Part shown: positions 5,883 to 13,672 of the stretch, piece by piece
Layout of the letters: each line of letters starts with the position of its first letter
Numbering within the stretch: the first letter of the stretch is position 1
NCBI GenBank assembly: GCA_039815505.1
Contig: JBCBZE010000053.1
Coordinates: forward strand, 1 to 13,672
Length of the DNA stretch: 13,672 nucleotides
Direction of reading: 5' to 3'
Origin: CANLWN01 sp039815505
GTDB lineage: Bacteria > Bacteroidota > Bacteroidia > Flavobacteriales > Flavobacteriaceae
Translations under genes and position numbers: made by a program
The notes under the pieces: generated by a model
What the model saw: the letters and a program-made list of their open reading frames with translations, nothing else
Told to the model about the DNA's origin: nothing
Databases searched by the model: none

Positions 5883-7090
5883 TATTTATCCAAATGCTCT
5901 GGATATAGGAAATTATTATACGGGAAACGGGTCACATGAATATCCCTTATCTCATCATACGCCCTTTTTCTAAACTCGTCCAGATTCCCTTTATGTAATG
6001 CAGAGATGAACAATGCCCTATCACCAATTTTTTCCATCCATGTTTGTTTCCATTCTTCGATGGTAAAATGTTTCCTTGTTTTTTCGGTCACTAAATCATC
6101 ATCATCTATGGTTTCATACCTGTACTGATCTATTTTATTGAACACCATAATGGTTTTTTTGTCAGCACTGTTAATTTCATCCAAGATTTTATTGACGGAG
6201 GCGATATGCTCTTCAAAATTTGGGTGGGAAATATCCACTACATGTAATAATAAGTCCGCTTCCCTAACTTCATCCAAGGTGCTTTTAAAGCTTTCCACCA
6301 GTTGGGTAGGGAGTTTTCGTATAAATCCTACCGTATCACTCAATAGAAAAGGCAGATTCCCGATAACCACCTTACGGACGGTAGTGTCCAAAGTAGCGAA
6401 AAGTTTATTTTCCGCGAAGACGTCGCTTTTACTTATCACGTTCATCAAGGTGGACTTTCCCACATTGGTATAACCTACCAACGCTACACGGACCAATGCC
6501 CCACGATTACCTCGTTGGGTTTCCATTTGCCGATCTATTTTCAGGAGCTTTTTCTTAAGAAGCGAAATTCTATCCCTAACAATACGTCTATCCGTTTCTA
6601 TTTCGGTTTCACCCGGACCGCGCATACCAATACCACCCTTTTGCCGTTCCAGGTGAGTCCATAGTCCGGTCAACCTTGGAAGTAGATATTCATATTGTGC
6701 CAATTCTACCTGTGTTCTGGCATAACTGGTTTGGGCCCGTTGGGCAAAAATGTCTAGAATTAAGCTGGTGCGATCTAAAATTTTACAACGCAGCTGCTTT
6801 TCTATATTTCGTTGCTGAGCGGGAGCAAGTTCATCATCAAAAATGACCGATCCTATTTCATTTTCATTCACAAAAGCTTCGACCTCCTGCATTTTACCAC
6901 TTCCGATATACGTTTTTGGATTGGGTATATCTATGCGCTGCACGAAACGTTTGCATACTTCGCCACCGGCGGTATAGGTTAGAAACTCCAGTTCATCTAG
7001 ATATTCCTTTACCTTTTCATGATTTTGTTGCTGGTTTATTACCCCAATAAGAACCGTTTTCTCATAGGTAATTGCTTTCTTCTCTAGCAT
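5879..7090 (-). CDS. hflX: HflX, ribosome-associated GTPase
   Basis: A 403-residue cytoplasmic GTPase. HflX binds the 50S subunit and splits or rescues stalled ribosomes under stress. The N-terminal nucleotide-binding domain includes 'FDDELAPAQQRNIE' and 'CKILDRTSLILDIFAQRA'. The family signature 'GGIGMRGPGETEIETDRR' lies in the coiled-coil linker region. The G domain shows the P-loop GYTNVGKS at residues 206-213, DTVG at 252-255 and NKID at 318-321, followed by an SA motif near the end. The length is normal for a short-tailed HflX. ATG at 7090 is the first start and gives a proper N-terminus. A TAGATTTG box lies about 18 nt upstream. The gene is divergent from the endonuclease-like gene, with 76 nt between starts. 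Downstream on the same strand lie the two candidate small RNAs. Confidence 0.96.
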   Translation of the reverse strand: MLEKKAITYEKTVLIGVINQQQNHEKVKEYLDELEFLTYTAGGEVCKRFVQRIDIPNPKTYIGSGKMQEVEAFVNENEIGSVIFDDELAPAQQRNIEKQLRCKILDRTSLILDIFAQRAQTSYARTQVELAQYEYLLPRLTGLWTHLERQKGGIGMRGPGETEIETDRRIVRDRISLLKKKLLKIDRQMETQRGNRGALVRVALVGYTNVGKSTLMNVISKSDVFAENKLFATLDTTVRKVVIGNLPFLLSDTVGFIRKLPTQLVESFKSTLDEVREADLLLHVVDISHPNFEEHIASVNKILDEINSADKKTIMVFNKIDQYRYETIDDDDLVTEKTRKHFTIEEWKQTWMEKIGDRALFISALHKGNLDEFRKRAYDEIRDIHVTRFPYNNFLYPEHLDKY

Positions 7091-7107
7091 GCATCTTAAT
7101 TAAAGTG

Positions 7108-7115
7108 CAAATCTA
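7108..7115 (-). promoter_or_regulatory. Putative -7 box for hflX
   Basis: Minus-strand TAGATTTG fits TAnnTTTG exactly and would place the start about 10 nt before the hflX ATG. No TTG is found at the ideal upstream spacing. The divergent gene at 7167 has only an imperfect TATTTTG (7133-7139) in the same 76-nt gap. Confidence 0.37.
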
Positions 7116-7166
7116 GTAAATACTGGCCAAGCTATTTTGTAAATTAGTACTCCAACCTTAAAAAGC

Positions 7167-8141
7167 ATGATTTTTTCATTTCTCAGGCGAAGGAAATCCA
7201 GTAAACTGCACACTATTGTATTTTATAATCTGGAGAACCTTTTCGATACCATAGATGATCCTGACACCTTGGATGATGATTTTACCCCAGCCGGAGCTAA
7301 AAAATGGTCCAAAAAACGCTACCGAAAAAAACTGTACAAGTTGGCTAAGACTATATCACAGGTCGGGACGGAATCGAACAAAAGGCTTCCCGTTTTAATT
7401 GGTATTGCAGAGGTGGAAAACAAAGATGTTGTTCATGACCTTATAAAATCGGAACCTTTAAGGCAAACGGATTATGCTTATGTACATTATGATTCTCCCG
7501 ATGAGCGCGGAATAGATACGGCACTTATCTATCACAAAGCATATTTTGAAGTGCTGTATTCCGAACCCATTACACTATTGATTTATGAAGCGGATGGGGA
7601 ACGAGACACTACTAGGGATATATTATATGTTAAGGGAATACTTAACGGTGAGGAAATACATGTTTTTGTAAACCATTGGCCCTCTAGAAGGGATGGGGGT
7701 GTGGAAACAGACTATAAGAGAATAAAAGCGGCCGAGACCGTAAAAGAGTTTATGACCAAAATTGAAAGGGAACATCAAAACCCTAATTATATAATTATGG
7801 GTGACTTCAACGATGAGCCCTCATCCAAAAGTGTTCAGACACTGATGCAACTACAATCCTTATATAACCCCATGGAGAAATTACATTCTCCCTACAGAGG
7901 TAGCGCAAATTACAGAAGGGGTTGGAGTCTTTTTGACCAAATTATAGTGTCTCACAATTTCTTCAACCACAAAAAAGGAACCCATAGTTTTGCGCACGCC
8001 AATATTTTTGATGAAGGATTTTTAAAAGAATGGAAAGGAAAATACAAGGATAGCCCCTTTAGAACGTATGCGGGGAGAAAATACTTGGGGGGTTATAGTG
8101 ACCATTTTCCCGTTTACATCCAATTAAAGCTAAACACCTAA
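7167..8141 (+). CDS. Endonuclease/exonuclease/phosphatase family hydrolase
   Basis: A 324-residue protein of the Mg-dependent EEP (DNase I-like) superfamily. Its motifs appear in order: FYNLENLFD with Asn21 and Glu23; GIAEVEN with metal-ligand Glu82; DERGIDTALIY; VNHWPSR with His170; GDFNDEP with Asp213 and Asn215; LFDQIIVS; and the closing GGYSDHFPV with catalytic-type Asp312-His313. All the key residues expected for hydrolysis of a phosphodiester or phosphate ester are present. There is no convincing signal peptide: the N-terminus MIFSFLRRRKSSK is short and basic, so a cytoplasmic location is likely. The substrate (DNA, RNA, or a phospholipid or inositol phosphate) cannot be told. It is divergent from hflX. 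The next gene is 179 nt away and probably transcribed separately. Confidence 0.9.
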   Translation: MIFSFLRRRKSSKLHTIVFYNLENLFDTIDDPDTLDDDFTPAGAKKWSKKRYRKKLYKLAKTISQVGTESNKRLPVLIGIAEVENKDVVHDLIKSEPLRQTDYAYVHYDSPDERGIDTALIYHKAYFEVLYSEPITLLIYEADGERDTTRDILYVKGILNGEEIHVFVNHWPSRRDGGVETDYKRIKAAETVKEFMTKIEREHQNPNYIIMGDFNDEPSSKSVQTLMQLQSLYNPMEKLHSPYRGSANYRRGWSLFDQIIVSHNFFNHKKGTHSFAHANIFDEGFLKEWKGKYKDSPFRTYAGRKYLGGYSDHFPVYIQLKLNT

Positions 8142-8239
8142 TAACCTTTCTATATCAATAAATTTTTTTCCTTAGATTTTGTAAGATAAAACATCTATTA
8201 AACAACACTTTATGTAGTTTTCACAACATAACAACTGCC

Positions 8240-8269
8240 TTTTGTCGAAAAATAAGCGCTTTTTGTCGA
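8240..8269. promoter_or_regulatory. Paired 9-bp direct repeat upstream of the protease gene
   Basis: TTTTGTCGA occurs at 8240-8248 and 8261-8269, separated by 12 bp, so that equivalent bases are 21 bp apart (two helical turns). This 9-12-9 geometry resembles LytTR-type regulator sites, although the sequence is not a match I can confirm. AT-rich promoter-like words (TATAATTTG, TATAATTG) follow at 8270-8296, within about 50 nt of the protease start. Confidence 0.4.
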
Positions 8270-8320
8270 TATAATTTGTGAAATTGCATATAATTGTAGT
8301 CCAAATCTTACTTGACTACT

Positions 8321-10537
8321 ATGGACTATATTACGTCTATGATAAAATGCGGTTATAAAAACTTCATTATCATACTTCTTTCAGCGGCTTCTTTTGTTTC
8401 TTATGGGCAATCCAAACAACAACGTGAGTGGATAAAGCAGCAATTTTCTTCATCTGAAATAATGGCTTTAAAACAAGAGTTTGAAAAAGAGTATACAATA
8501 AATAAGGCCTATCTTCAAAAATTAACCCGATCTAAGGGGTTAACGGCTTCGAAAGAACTTTCCAATGGGAACTTCATGGAAATTCAGGATGTAGGATTGG
8601 ATGGCACCCCTATTTACTATACCACTTTAAACGATAATGTGAGTCAGACCACTAGGGCCGATGCACTATATAGCAATGGTGCTTTGGACTTAGGAATTAA
8701 TGGGGAAGATATGTTGGTAGGAGTTTGGGATGCGGGTATTGCACGTACCGAACATCAAGAGTTTGATAACAGGGTAACGATGGCCGATGAAAATAGGGAA
8801 GTGGGTTTGCACGCAACAAGAGTCATGGGGACCCTTATTGCCTCAGGTATGAAAAAGAAAGCTAAAGGAGTCGCCTTTGCTGCCCGTGCACTCACAAGCG
8901 ATTGGTCCAGAGACAAAATCGAAGTGGCCGAAGCAGCCGCCAATGGACTTCTGTTATCCAACCATTCCTACGGTATTAAATCCGATAGGGTTCCGTATTG
9001 GTATTTTGGTTCTTACTTAAGGGTTACCCAAGATTGGGACAGGTTAATGTTCAATGCGCCATACTATCTAATGGTTACGGCGGCAGGTAATTCCCAACGT
9101 TTAGGGCATAATCTGGAACCTATTTATGCAGATTACTCAAAAGGATATGATTTAATGTTGGGCTTCGCAGCTACTAAGAATGGAATTACGGTAGCAGCGG
9201 CAAATACCAAAATAGATCGGCAAGGAAACCTTCTAGAAGCGACCGTAGCTAGCTACAGCAGTTTTGGCCCTACCGACGATGGAAGAATAAAACCTGATGT
9301 AGCGGGTACGGGATCCAATATATTTACCACCCACTCCAAGGATAACAAAAGTTATGGTGAATCTTCCGGGACCTCCATGGCCGCTCCAGGGGTTACCGGA
9401 TCCATGTTACTTCTTCAACAGTACTATGAACGTCTTAATAAAACTTTTATGAAAGCGGCCACCTTAAAAGGATTGGTTTTACATACCGCTGATGATGTTG
9501 ACCAACCTGGACCGGATTACAAGATGGGATGGGGTGTGATGAACTCCAAAAAAGCTGCGGAAACTATTGTAAATATGGAATATAAAAGTATGGTTTCCGA
9601 AGAGACCTTGGAAGAGGGAGAAACTTATACAATTACCGTAAATACAAATGGAACAGAACCATTAATGGCCTCTATCTCTTGGACAGACCCGGCTTCCGAA
9701 GCTATTAATAAAGGAGCATTAAACGACCCTACCCCTGCTTTGACCAATGATCTGGATATACGTATCTCAAAAGAGGGAGAAACCTATTATCCCTGGAAAC
9801 TGAGCGCCTTACATGCCACTAACCCTGCGGTAAAAGGTGATAATAGGGTTGATCCTTTTGAAAAGGTTTTACTTAGCGACCCAACCTCTGGCACGTATAC
9901 GATAACCGTATCCCACAAAGGGAGCCTAAGAAATAGGCTTCAGGATTTTTCAATTATAGTATCTGGAATAAATATTACAGAATGTGATATAGCAATACCT
10001 GCCGAAACCACACTTGTGGCAGCCAATGAAACGTCGGTATTATTGTCTTGGGAACCGGTTAAAGATGCTTCTTTTGAAGTTCGGTATAAAGAAGAAAATG
10101 CGGGTGAATGGAAGACCCTGGTTACAAGTGAAAATACCATTATATTAGCGGAGTTAATATCTGAAACTCGGTATCAAATACAATTACGGACAAGATGTAG
10201 CCAGAATATCACCTCTGAGTTTACATCCCAAATGGCATTTGAATTCATGGGAACGGCGACCAACCTAGATGGCCTGTCTTATTATACCACTTTAACCACC
10301 ACTTCTGACATAAATTTTTCTGTCTACCCCAATCCAGCGATTGAACGGATTCAATTAGATGGTAATGGGTATGCGAATAATACGGAATACCGAATTGTGA
10401 GCACTAGTGGAGTAATGGTAAAGAAAGGGTTTTTGGCAAATAACATAGTGGACGTAGCGGATCTTTCTACAGGCCTATATATCATCAGCATATACGATCT
10501 CAACGGTATAAAATCAACCAAATTCTGTAAATACTAG
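8321..10537 (+). CDS. Secreted subtilisin-like (S8) protease with FN3 and T9SS type A sorting domain
   Basis: About 738 residues. The signal peptide (FIIILLSAASFVSYG, cleavage before Gln) is followed by a propeptide to about residue 125 and an S8 domain to about 410. The catalytic residues are Asp137 (VGVWDAGI), His164 (GLHATRVMGT), oxyanion Asn257 (TAAGNSQ) and Ser352 (SSGTSMAAPG). A beta-sandwich resembling a P/convertase domain (about 425-550) and a fibronectin type III domain (about 553-640) come next. The C-terminal T9SS type A sorting domain has YPNP at 669-672 and ends 'LSTGLYIISIYDLNG'. The protein is therefore exported by Sec, then through the type IX system to the surface or medium. 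The start is uncertain: ATG 8321, ATG 8339 (a shorter signal peptide, equally good) and TTG 8312 are in frame. Its stop overlaps that of the convergent exonuclease gene. Confidence 0.93.
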   Translation: MDYITSMIKCGYKNFIIILLSAASFVSYGQSKQQREWIKQQFSSSEIMALKQEFEKEYTINKAYLQKLTRSKGLTASKELSNGNFMEIQDVGLDGTPIYYTTLNDNVSQTTRADALYSNGALDLGINGEDMLVGVWDAGIARTEHQEFDNRVTMADENREVGLHATRVMGTLIASGMKKKAKGVAFAARALTSDWSRDKIEVAEAAANGLLLSNHSYGIKSDRVPYWYFGSYLRVTQDWDRLMFNAPYYLMVTAAGNSQRLGHNLEPIYADYSKGYDLMLGFAATKNGITVAAANTKIDRQGNLLEATVASYSSFGPTDDGRIKPDVAGTGSNIFTTHSKDNKSYGESSGTSMAAPGVTGSMLLLQQYYERLNKTFMKAATLKGLVLHTADDVDQPGPDYKMGWGVMNSKKAAETIVNMEYKSMVSEETLEEGETYTITVNTNGTEPLMASISWTDPASEAINKGALNDPTPALTNDLDIRISKEGETYYPWKLSALHATNPAVKGDNRVDPFEKVLLSDPTSGTYTITVSHKGSLRNRLQDFSIIVSGINITECDIAIPAETTLVAANETSVLLSWEPVKDASFEVRYKEENAGEWKTLVTSENTIILAELISETRYQIQLRTRCSQNITSEFTSQMAFEFMGTATNLDGLSYYTTLTTTSDINFSVYPNPAIERIQLDGNGYANNTEYRIVSTSGVMVKKGFLANNIVDVADLSTGLYIISIYDLNGIKSTKFCKY

Positions 10538-11247
10538 ACTTTCCGAATTTCATTATCATGTAAAAGTTCTTCATTGCGAAGGCGGAGAAAAACTTGTGCG
10601 GTAGTTATAACATCCAATTCGCAATAGGCAATAATGCGGTCCAGATCATTATCTCTGTAATAAACATCACGTACCATACTACCATCTATATCCTCCTTGG
10701 GTGAAGGAATACCCAAAACATGGGCCATAAGTTTTAAGGAAGTATAGTGCTTGTAATCTCCAAATTTCCAGAGTTCCATGGTATCCAAATGTGGTACTTC
10801 CCACGGTTTTTTGCCAAACAGGTCTAATTTATAGGGTAAGCTTATTTTATGAATTATCATGCGTCTCGCTATATAAGGAAAGTCAAATTCTTTACCGTTA
10901 TGTGCACATAATACGTGTTTGGGGTATTGAAAATGGTCATCCAAAAGAGTTTTAAATTCCTTGAGTATAATGGCTTCCTCTCCATGAAATGTGGTAACAC
11001 TAAAAACACGGATATCTCCCTTATATTTAAAATACCCAACTGAAATACATAAAATCTTTCCAAATTCCGCCCAGATACCGGCCCTATCATAAAACTCCTC
11101 GGCGGTAAACTCTTCTTTTCGCTGGTATTTGGATTTTTGCTCCCATAACTCTTGTTTGGACTCATCTAATTCATTGAAACTCTCCCGTTCCGGCACGGTT
11201 TCAATGTCAAGAAACAATATATGTTCTAAGTTTATTTTGTACAGCAT
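10534..11247 (-). CDS. 3'-5' exonuclease, DEDDy type (PolB exonuclease-like)
   Basis: A 237-residue cytoplasmic protein resembling the exonuclease domain of family B DNA polymerases, without polymerase domains (Pfam DNA_pol_B_exo2-like). The DEDD residues are Asp14 and Glu16 in LFLDIETVP (Exo I), Asp122 in 'AHNGKEFDFPYIARR' (Exo II), and Tyr208 plus Asp212 in IIAYCELDVITTA (Exo III). All are present, so an active two-metal 3'-5' exonuclease is expected, probably on DNA or RNA ends. The substrate and pathway are unknown. It lies 3 nt downstream of the DUF4153 gene in the same frame, separated by consecutive TAG and TAA codons, so the two are almost certainly cotranscribed. Its stop codon overlaps the protease stop in a shared CTAG. 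Confidence 0.9.
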   Translation of the reverse strand: MLYKINLEHILFLDIETVPERESFNELDESKQELWEQKSKYQRKEEFTAEEFYDRAGIWAEFGKILCISVGYFKYKGDIRVFSVTTFHGEEAIILKEFKTLLDDHFQYPKHVLCAHNGKEFDFPYIARRMIIHKISLPYKLDLFGKKPWEVPHLDTMELWKFGDYKHYTSLKLMAHVLGIPSPKEDIDGSMVRDVYYRDNDLDRIIAYCELDVITTAQVFLRLRNEELLHDNEIRKV

Positions 11248-11250
11248 TTA

Positions 11251-13050
11251 CTAATTTTGCTTTAGAAATAGAAAGCCCCTTAATTCATTAAACTCCAGTG
11301 AATCTGATTCAATAATAGAATACCTTAAGCCCGTAAGAATAAGTTGTGCGGAAAGCTTTTCGTTTTTGGATTCAAGCATTAATTCTTTCTTGGGCGCTTT
11401 GTCCAATGTATTCCCGTACTTTGTCAAATCCATTAATCTTTGTTTTATTGGAATTATCAAAGAAGCACTGCTATCGATTCTATTCGATAAGCGTATCTCA
11501 TCTCCGGTTTGATCAAAATAGATATGGTAGCCTCCTATTTTCAATTGGGTATTGTCATAGTCGTTATACAATATGGCCGCAAAATGGTCATATCCCGAGA
11601 TGGGATAATTATGGACCGTATTCCATTCCGTATAAAGGTTATAGTAGTCCCTGTTCGTATAGGTGGCACCTTCATTGGGGTCTATTTTGATCCCTATGGA
11701 ATCCAATAATCTTTTGGGGGCATAATAATCGAACGTTGTTTTGGAATTTTCATTGGTGTCCTTACATATATCATACACGTTAAGACCAACGATAGCATCA
11801 AGCCGAGAAATAGATTTACGATTCGCCAAATAATCAACTATGGATCTTAATCGATCATACTGCTTTCTAGATACGATGTTCCCGTTTTCATTTGCGGTTC
11901 GAAAAAGATGTTCAAATTGCTTTATCTGGCTGTTTGTGGAGATATTGAATGCGCCCCAAAACCCGAAAGATGATAAAATAGCCAGTATAAATAATGAAAC
12001 GGGCAAGATTCTAAGTTGCTTCTTTTTCCCAAAAAGCAAATAAAGGGTTATTCCTAATATCCACAGTGCAATCGAGAATACAAAATACCGGTTTTCGGTC
12101 ACTCCATAGTCGTTTATTCTTTTTAAAATCGCTATGAACAATAAGGCTATTAAGGGAATCAGTAAAATATAAAACCACGGGTAGAATCGATTAATGGTCC
12201 AGGATTTTATGGTTTTTTGAATTGGATTTACCATTACTTGAACGATAAAACCCAAGAACGCCAAGGCGATGACCAAATAGGATACCCAACCTTTCGGGAG
12301 ATTCCATTCCAAAACAATTTTTAAACCATAGGCATATAGGATAACAATATATAGAAGTAATAAGGGAATAAGAATGTATTTTACAAAGACTTCCAATGCC
12401 TTATTATAATTTATGGTTGTATGGTTCTGGATATCCTTAGGGAAATCGGATAGATAGGTCCATGTATTCACAATACCCAAACAGAATATAAAAAGTTGAC
12501 CGTACCGCTTACTTTTAATATCTACATCGAAAAGTGATTGTACCGCTACCATTGCCAGGACTAGGCCCAAATAAAGAACCCCGGAAAAAAGAATACTCCT
12601 TCCTATGGCAATGCACATAGCTTTTAAATAATTCCAAAAGGCGGTATTGTTCCAGGTGAATATAAAAGGGGCGAAGAATAGGAACAAATGCCCTGCAACT
12701 AGGTATAAAAAAAATCTGATGTAGAATTTAGGATCCACATCATACTGGCCCATATCCGGGAGATGCACATAAAATAGCAGCATAAACCCAAGGATGATAA
12801 GTTTAAGCCAATGCCATTTTATGGGGTTTTTCAGTTGTTCAATTAAAAACTGCGTGCCTATAAACCAACTTATACCTAACATTAAGGTAAGTAATAATTC
12901 GCCATAGGCGTCGAATAACAAATCGGAATCTACATTTATAATTCCAATACATATAAGACTTCCCATAATCGCCCAACTCAGGGTTATTGGGAATCTTTTA
13001 AAAGCACTTAGTGCCTTACTGGTAATTTCATCAAAAGAAGGAAAGCCCAT
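11251..13050 (-). CDS. DUF4153 family multi-pass membrane protein
   Basis: A 599-residue inner-membrane protein of unknown function. The first 365 or so residues contain roughly ten hydrophobic segments, for example 'ITLSWAIMGSLICIGII', 'LLLTLMLGISWFIG', 'ILFSGVLYLGLVLAMVAV' and 'FILAILSSFGFWGAF'. The remaining 230 or so residues form a soluble domain, probably periplasmic or cytoplasmic (topology not decided). It contains 'DDYD/NDYDNTQLKIGGYHIYFDQ'-like beta-rich sequence typical of Bacteroidota DUF4153 proteins. It is the first gene of a two-gene unit with the exonuclease, 3 nt apart. A TATTTTTG promoter-like box lies 27 nt upstream. No catalytic motif is visible. The family assignment rests on overall pattern recognition. 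Confidence 0.85.
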   Translation of the reverse strand: MGFPSFDEITSKALSAFKRFPITLSWAIMGSLICIGIINVDSDLLFDAYGELLLTLMLGISWFIGTQFLIEQLKNPIKWHWLKLIILGFMLLFYVHLPDMGQYDVDPKFYIRFFLYLVAGHLFLFFAPFIFTWNNTAFWNYLKAMCIAIGRSILFSGVLYLGLVLAMVAVQSLFDVDIKSKRYGQLFIFCLGIVNTWTYLSDFPKDIQNHTTINYNKALEVFVKYILIPLLLLYIVILYAYGLKIVLEWNLPKGWVSYLVIALAFLGFIVQVMVNPIQKTIKSWTINRFYPWFYILLIPLIALLFIAILKRINDYGVTENRYFVFSIALWILGITLYLLFGKKKQLRILPVSLFILAILSSFGFWGAFNISTNSQIKQFEHLFRTANENGNIVSRKQYDRLRSIVDYLANRKSISRLDAIVGLNVYDICKDTNENSKTTFDYYAPKRLLDSIGIKIDPNEGATYTNRDYYNLYTEWNTVHNYPISGYDHFAAILYNDYDNTQLKIGGYHIYFDQTGDEIRLSNRIDSSASLIIPIKQRLMDLTKYGNTLDKAPKKELMLESKNEKLSAQLILTGLRYSIIESDSLEFNELRGFLFLKQN

Positions 13051-13076
13051 AAAAAAGTGTTAACTAAATATACAAA

Positions 13077-13084
13077 CAAAAATA
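13077..13084 (-). promoter_or_regulatory. Putative -7 box for the DUF4153-exonuclease unit
   Basis: Minus-strand TATTTTTG fits TAnnTTTG exactly and lies 27 nt before the ATG at 13050, giving a leader of roughly 20 nt. No TTG is found at the usual upstream distance. The divergent lipoprotein gene has only an imperfect TTCGTTTG (13185-13192) on the + strand. Confidence 0.38.
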
Positions 13085-13129
13085 GATCCTCTCCATTTAA
13101 GATAACGGCTTACCTAATATACTGTTAAT

Positions 13130-13167
13130 AAACCATGTTATTCATCGAAACCGTAAACCATTATTCA
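13130..13167. repeat. Short direct repeat in the divergent intergenic region
   Basis: AAACCATGTTATTCA (13130-13144) recurs as AAACCATTATTCA (13155-13167), 25 bp apart with two bases missing. It lies between the divergent DUF4153 and lipoprotein genes and could be a paired regulator site. The sequence is AT-rich, so chance is possible. Confidence 0.3.
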
Positions 13168-13232
13168 ATATAGGTCGTATATACTTCGTTTGAATCTTAA
13201 ATTGACCCATATACTATCTAAACCCCAATACT

Positions 13233-13672
13233 ATGCTACATACATTTTTAAGAACATTGATTTATCGACCCCATTACGTATTACTGGTATTTTTGTTAGC
13301 CCTAAATCTATCATGCTCTGATGATGATATTGTCACCGAGGACGATATGGAGGTAGGAGATGTGCAAGGAGACTCTAACGACGACGATGAAGGAACCAAC
13401 GATGATGAAGGAACAGACGATGAAGATGGAGATAATGACGAAGGCGGAGATGAAGGAGGGGACAATGGTGATGGTAACGACGATGACGGAAACAACGATG
13501 ATGGAAACGATGATGGAGGAAACGATGACGAAGGAAACGATGACGAAGATCCGGATAATGGCGATGGGGACCAAGGAGGTTGTACCGATGTGGGGAACTT
13601 TGTTTTTTCGGAGAGCAACGGACTGGTGAACGTTGAATTTGAGAACGCGGTGTTCTCTGAAAGTTGGGAAGA
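13233..13672 (+). CDS. Surface lipoprotein with long Asp/Gly/Asn-rich linker (N-terminal part)
   Basis: An open frame of 146 codons runs off the right edge. The N-terminus has a basic start, a hydrophobic stretch (YVLLVFLLALNLS) and a lipobox ending in Cys28 (13314-13316). The next residues are SDDDI, which fits the acidic lipoprotein export signal that sends Bacteroidota lipoproteins to the cell surface. About 85 residues of low complexity follow, almost entirely D, E, G and N (units such as GNDD, DDEG, GDNG), a flexible and probably Ca-binding linker. A folded domain then begins near CTDVGNFVFSESNGLVNVEF. Its start loosely resembles a carbohydrate-binding beta-sandwich, but too little is visible to name it. 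ATG 13233 is chosen because it gives the lipoprotein signal. Other frames over the repeat are shadows. Confidence 0.82.
   Translation, partial: MLHTFLRTLIYRPHYVLLVFLLALNLSCSDDDIVTEDDMEVGDVQGDSNDDDEGTNDDEGTDDEDGDNDEGGDEGGDNGDGNDDDGNNDDGNDDGGNDDEGNDDEDPDNGDGDQGGCTDVGNFVFSESNGLVNVEFENAVFSESWE

Noticed and set aside
10869..11165. 98-codon minus-strand frame inside the exonuclease gene
   Set aside because: It overlaps in another frame the DEDD motifs of the real exonuclease and shows no family features.
13274..13618. Minus-strand frames rich in Ser/Pro or Ile/Val opposite the lipoprotein gene
   Set aside because: They are antisense shadows of the acidic repeat: GAT/GAA/GGA-rich DNA reads as low-complexity open frames in the other frames.
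13360..13629. Met/Thr/Glu-rich + strand frame inside the lipoprotein gene
   Set aside because: It is a +1-type shadow of the Asp/Gly repeat, whereas the overlapping frame has a lipobox and continues into a folded domain.

Overview
The window looks like chromosomal DNA of a marine-type member of the Flavobacteriaceae (Bacteroidota). The evidence is an AT-rich composition, a SUF gene order with DUF59 and DUF2480 genes, a secreted protease with a type IX secretion (T9SS) sorting domain, a lipoprotein with a CSDDD-type surface-export signal, promoter-like TAnnTTTG boxes, and little sign of Shine-Dalgarno sites. I cannot name a genus from the sequence alone.

Region 1 (1-5327, + strand) is an iron-sulfur cluster assembly operon: the end of sufC, then sufD, sufS, sufE, a sufT-like DUF59 gene, a DUF2480 gene with three cysteines, and a DUF3078 outer-membrane beta-barrel protein, closed by a strong hairpin terminator. 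SufS takes sulfur from cysteine, SufE relays it, SufC/D (with SufB, presumably just off the left edge) build the cluster, and SufT probably helps cluster maturation. The DUF2480 protein is an uncharacterised candidate for the same pathway. Promoter-like boxes ahead of sufE and the DUF3078 gene suggest internal transcription starts.

Region 2 (5273-5878) holds no protein gene but is not empty. It contains two diverged tandem copies of a unit of about 0.3 kb. Read on the minus strand, each copy has a promoter-like box, a stretch of 130-160 nt and an intrinsic terminator, which is the layout of two paralogous small RNA genes. A hairpin with a CCCC loop occurs once in the first and twice in the second. 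This is the most novel-looking part of the window.

Region 3 (5879-8141) has hflX, a ribosome-associated GTPase, on the minus strand, and divergently a metal-dependent endonuclease/exonuclease/phosphatase-family protein.

Region 4 (8142-11250) has a secreted subtilisin-like protease (signal peptide, propeptide, S8 domain, beta-sandwich, FN3, T9SS sorting tail). It meets a DEDDy 3'-5' exonuclease gene tail to tail, the two sharing a CTAG.

Region 5 (11251-13672) has a large DUF4153 membrane protein forming a tight two-gene minus-strand unit with the exonuclease. Divergent from it is the start of a surface lipoprotein with a long Asp/Gly/Asn-rich linker, cut by the right edge.
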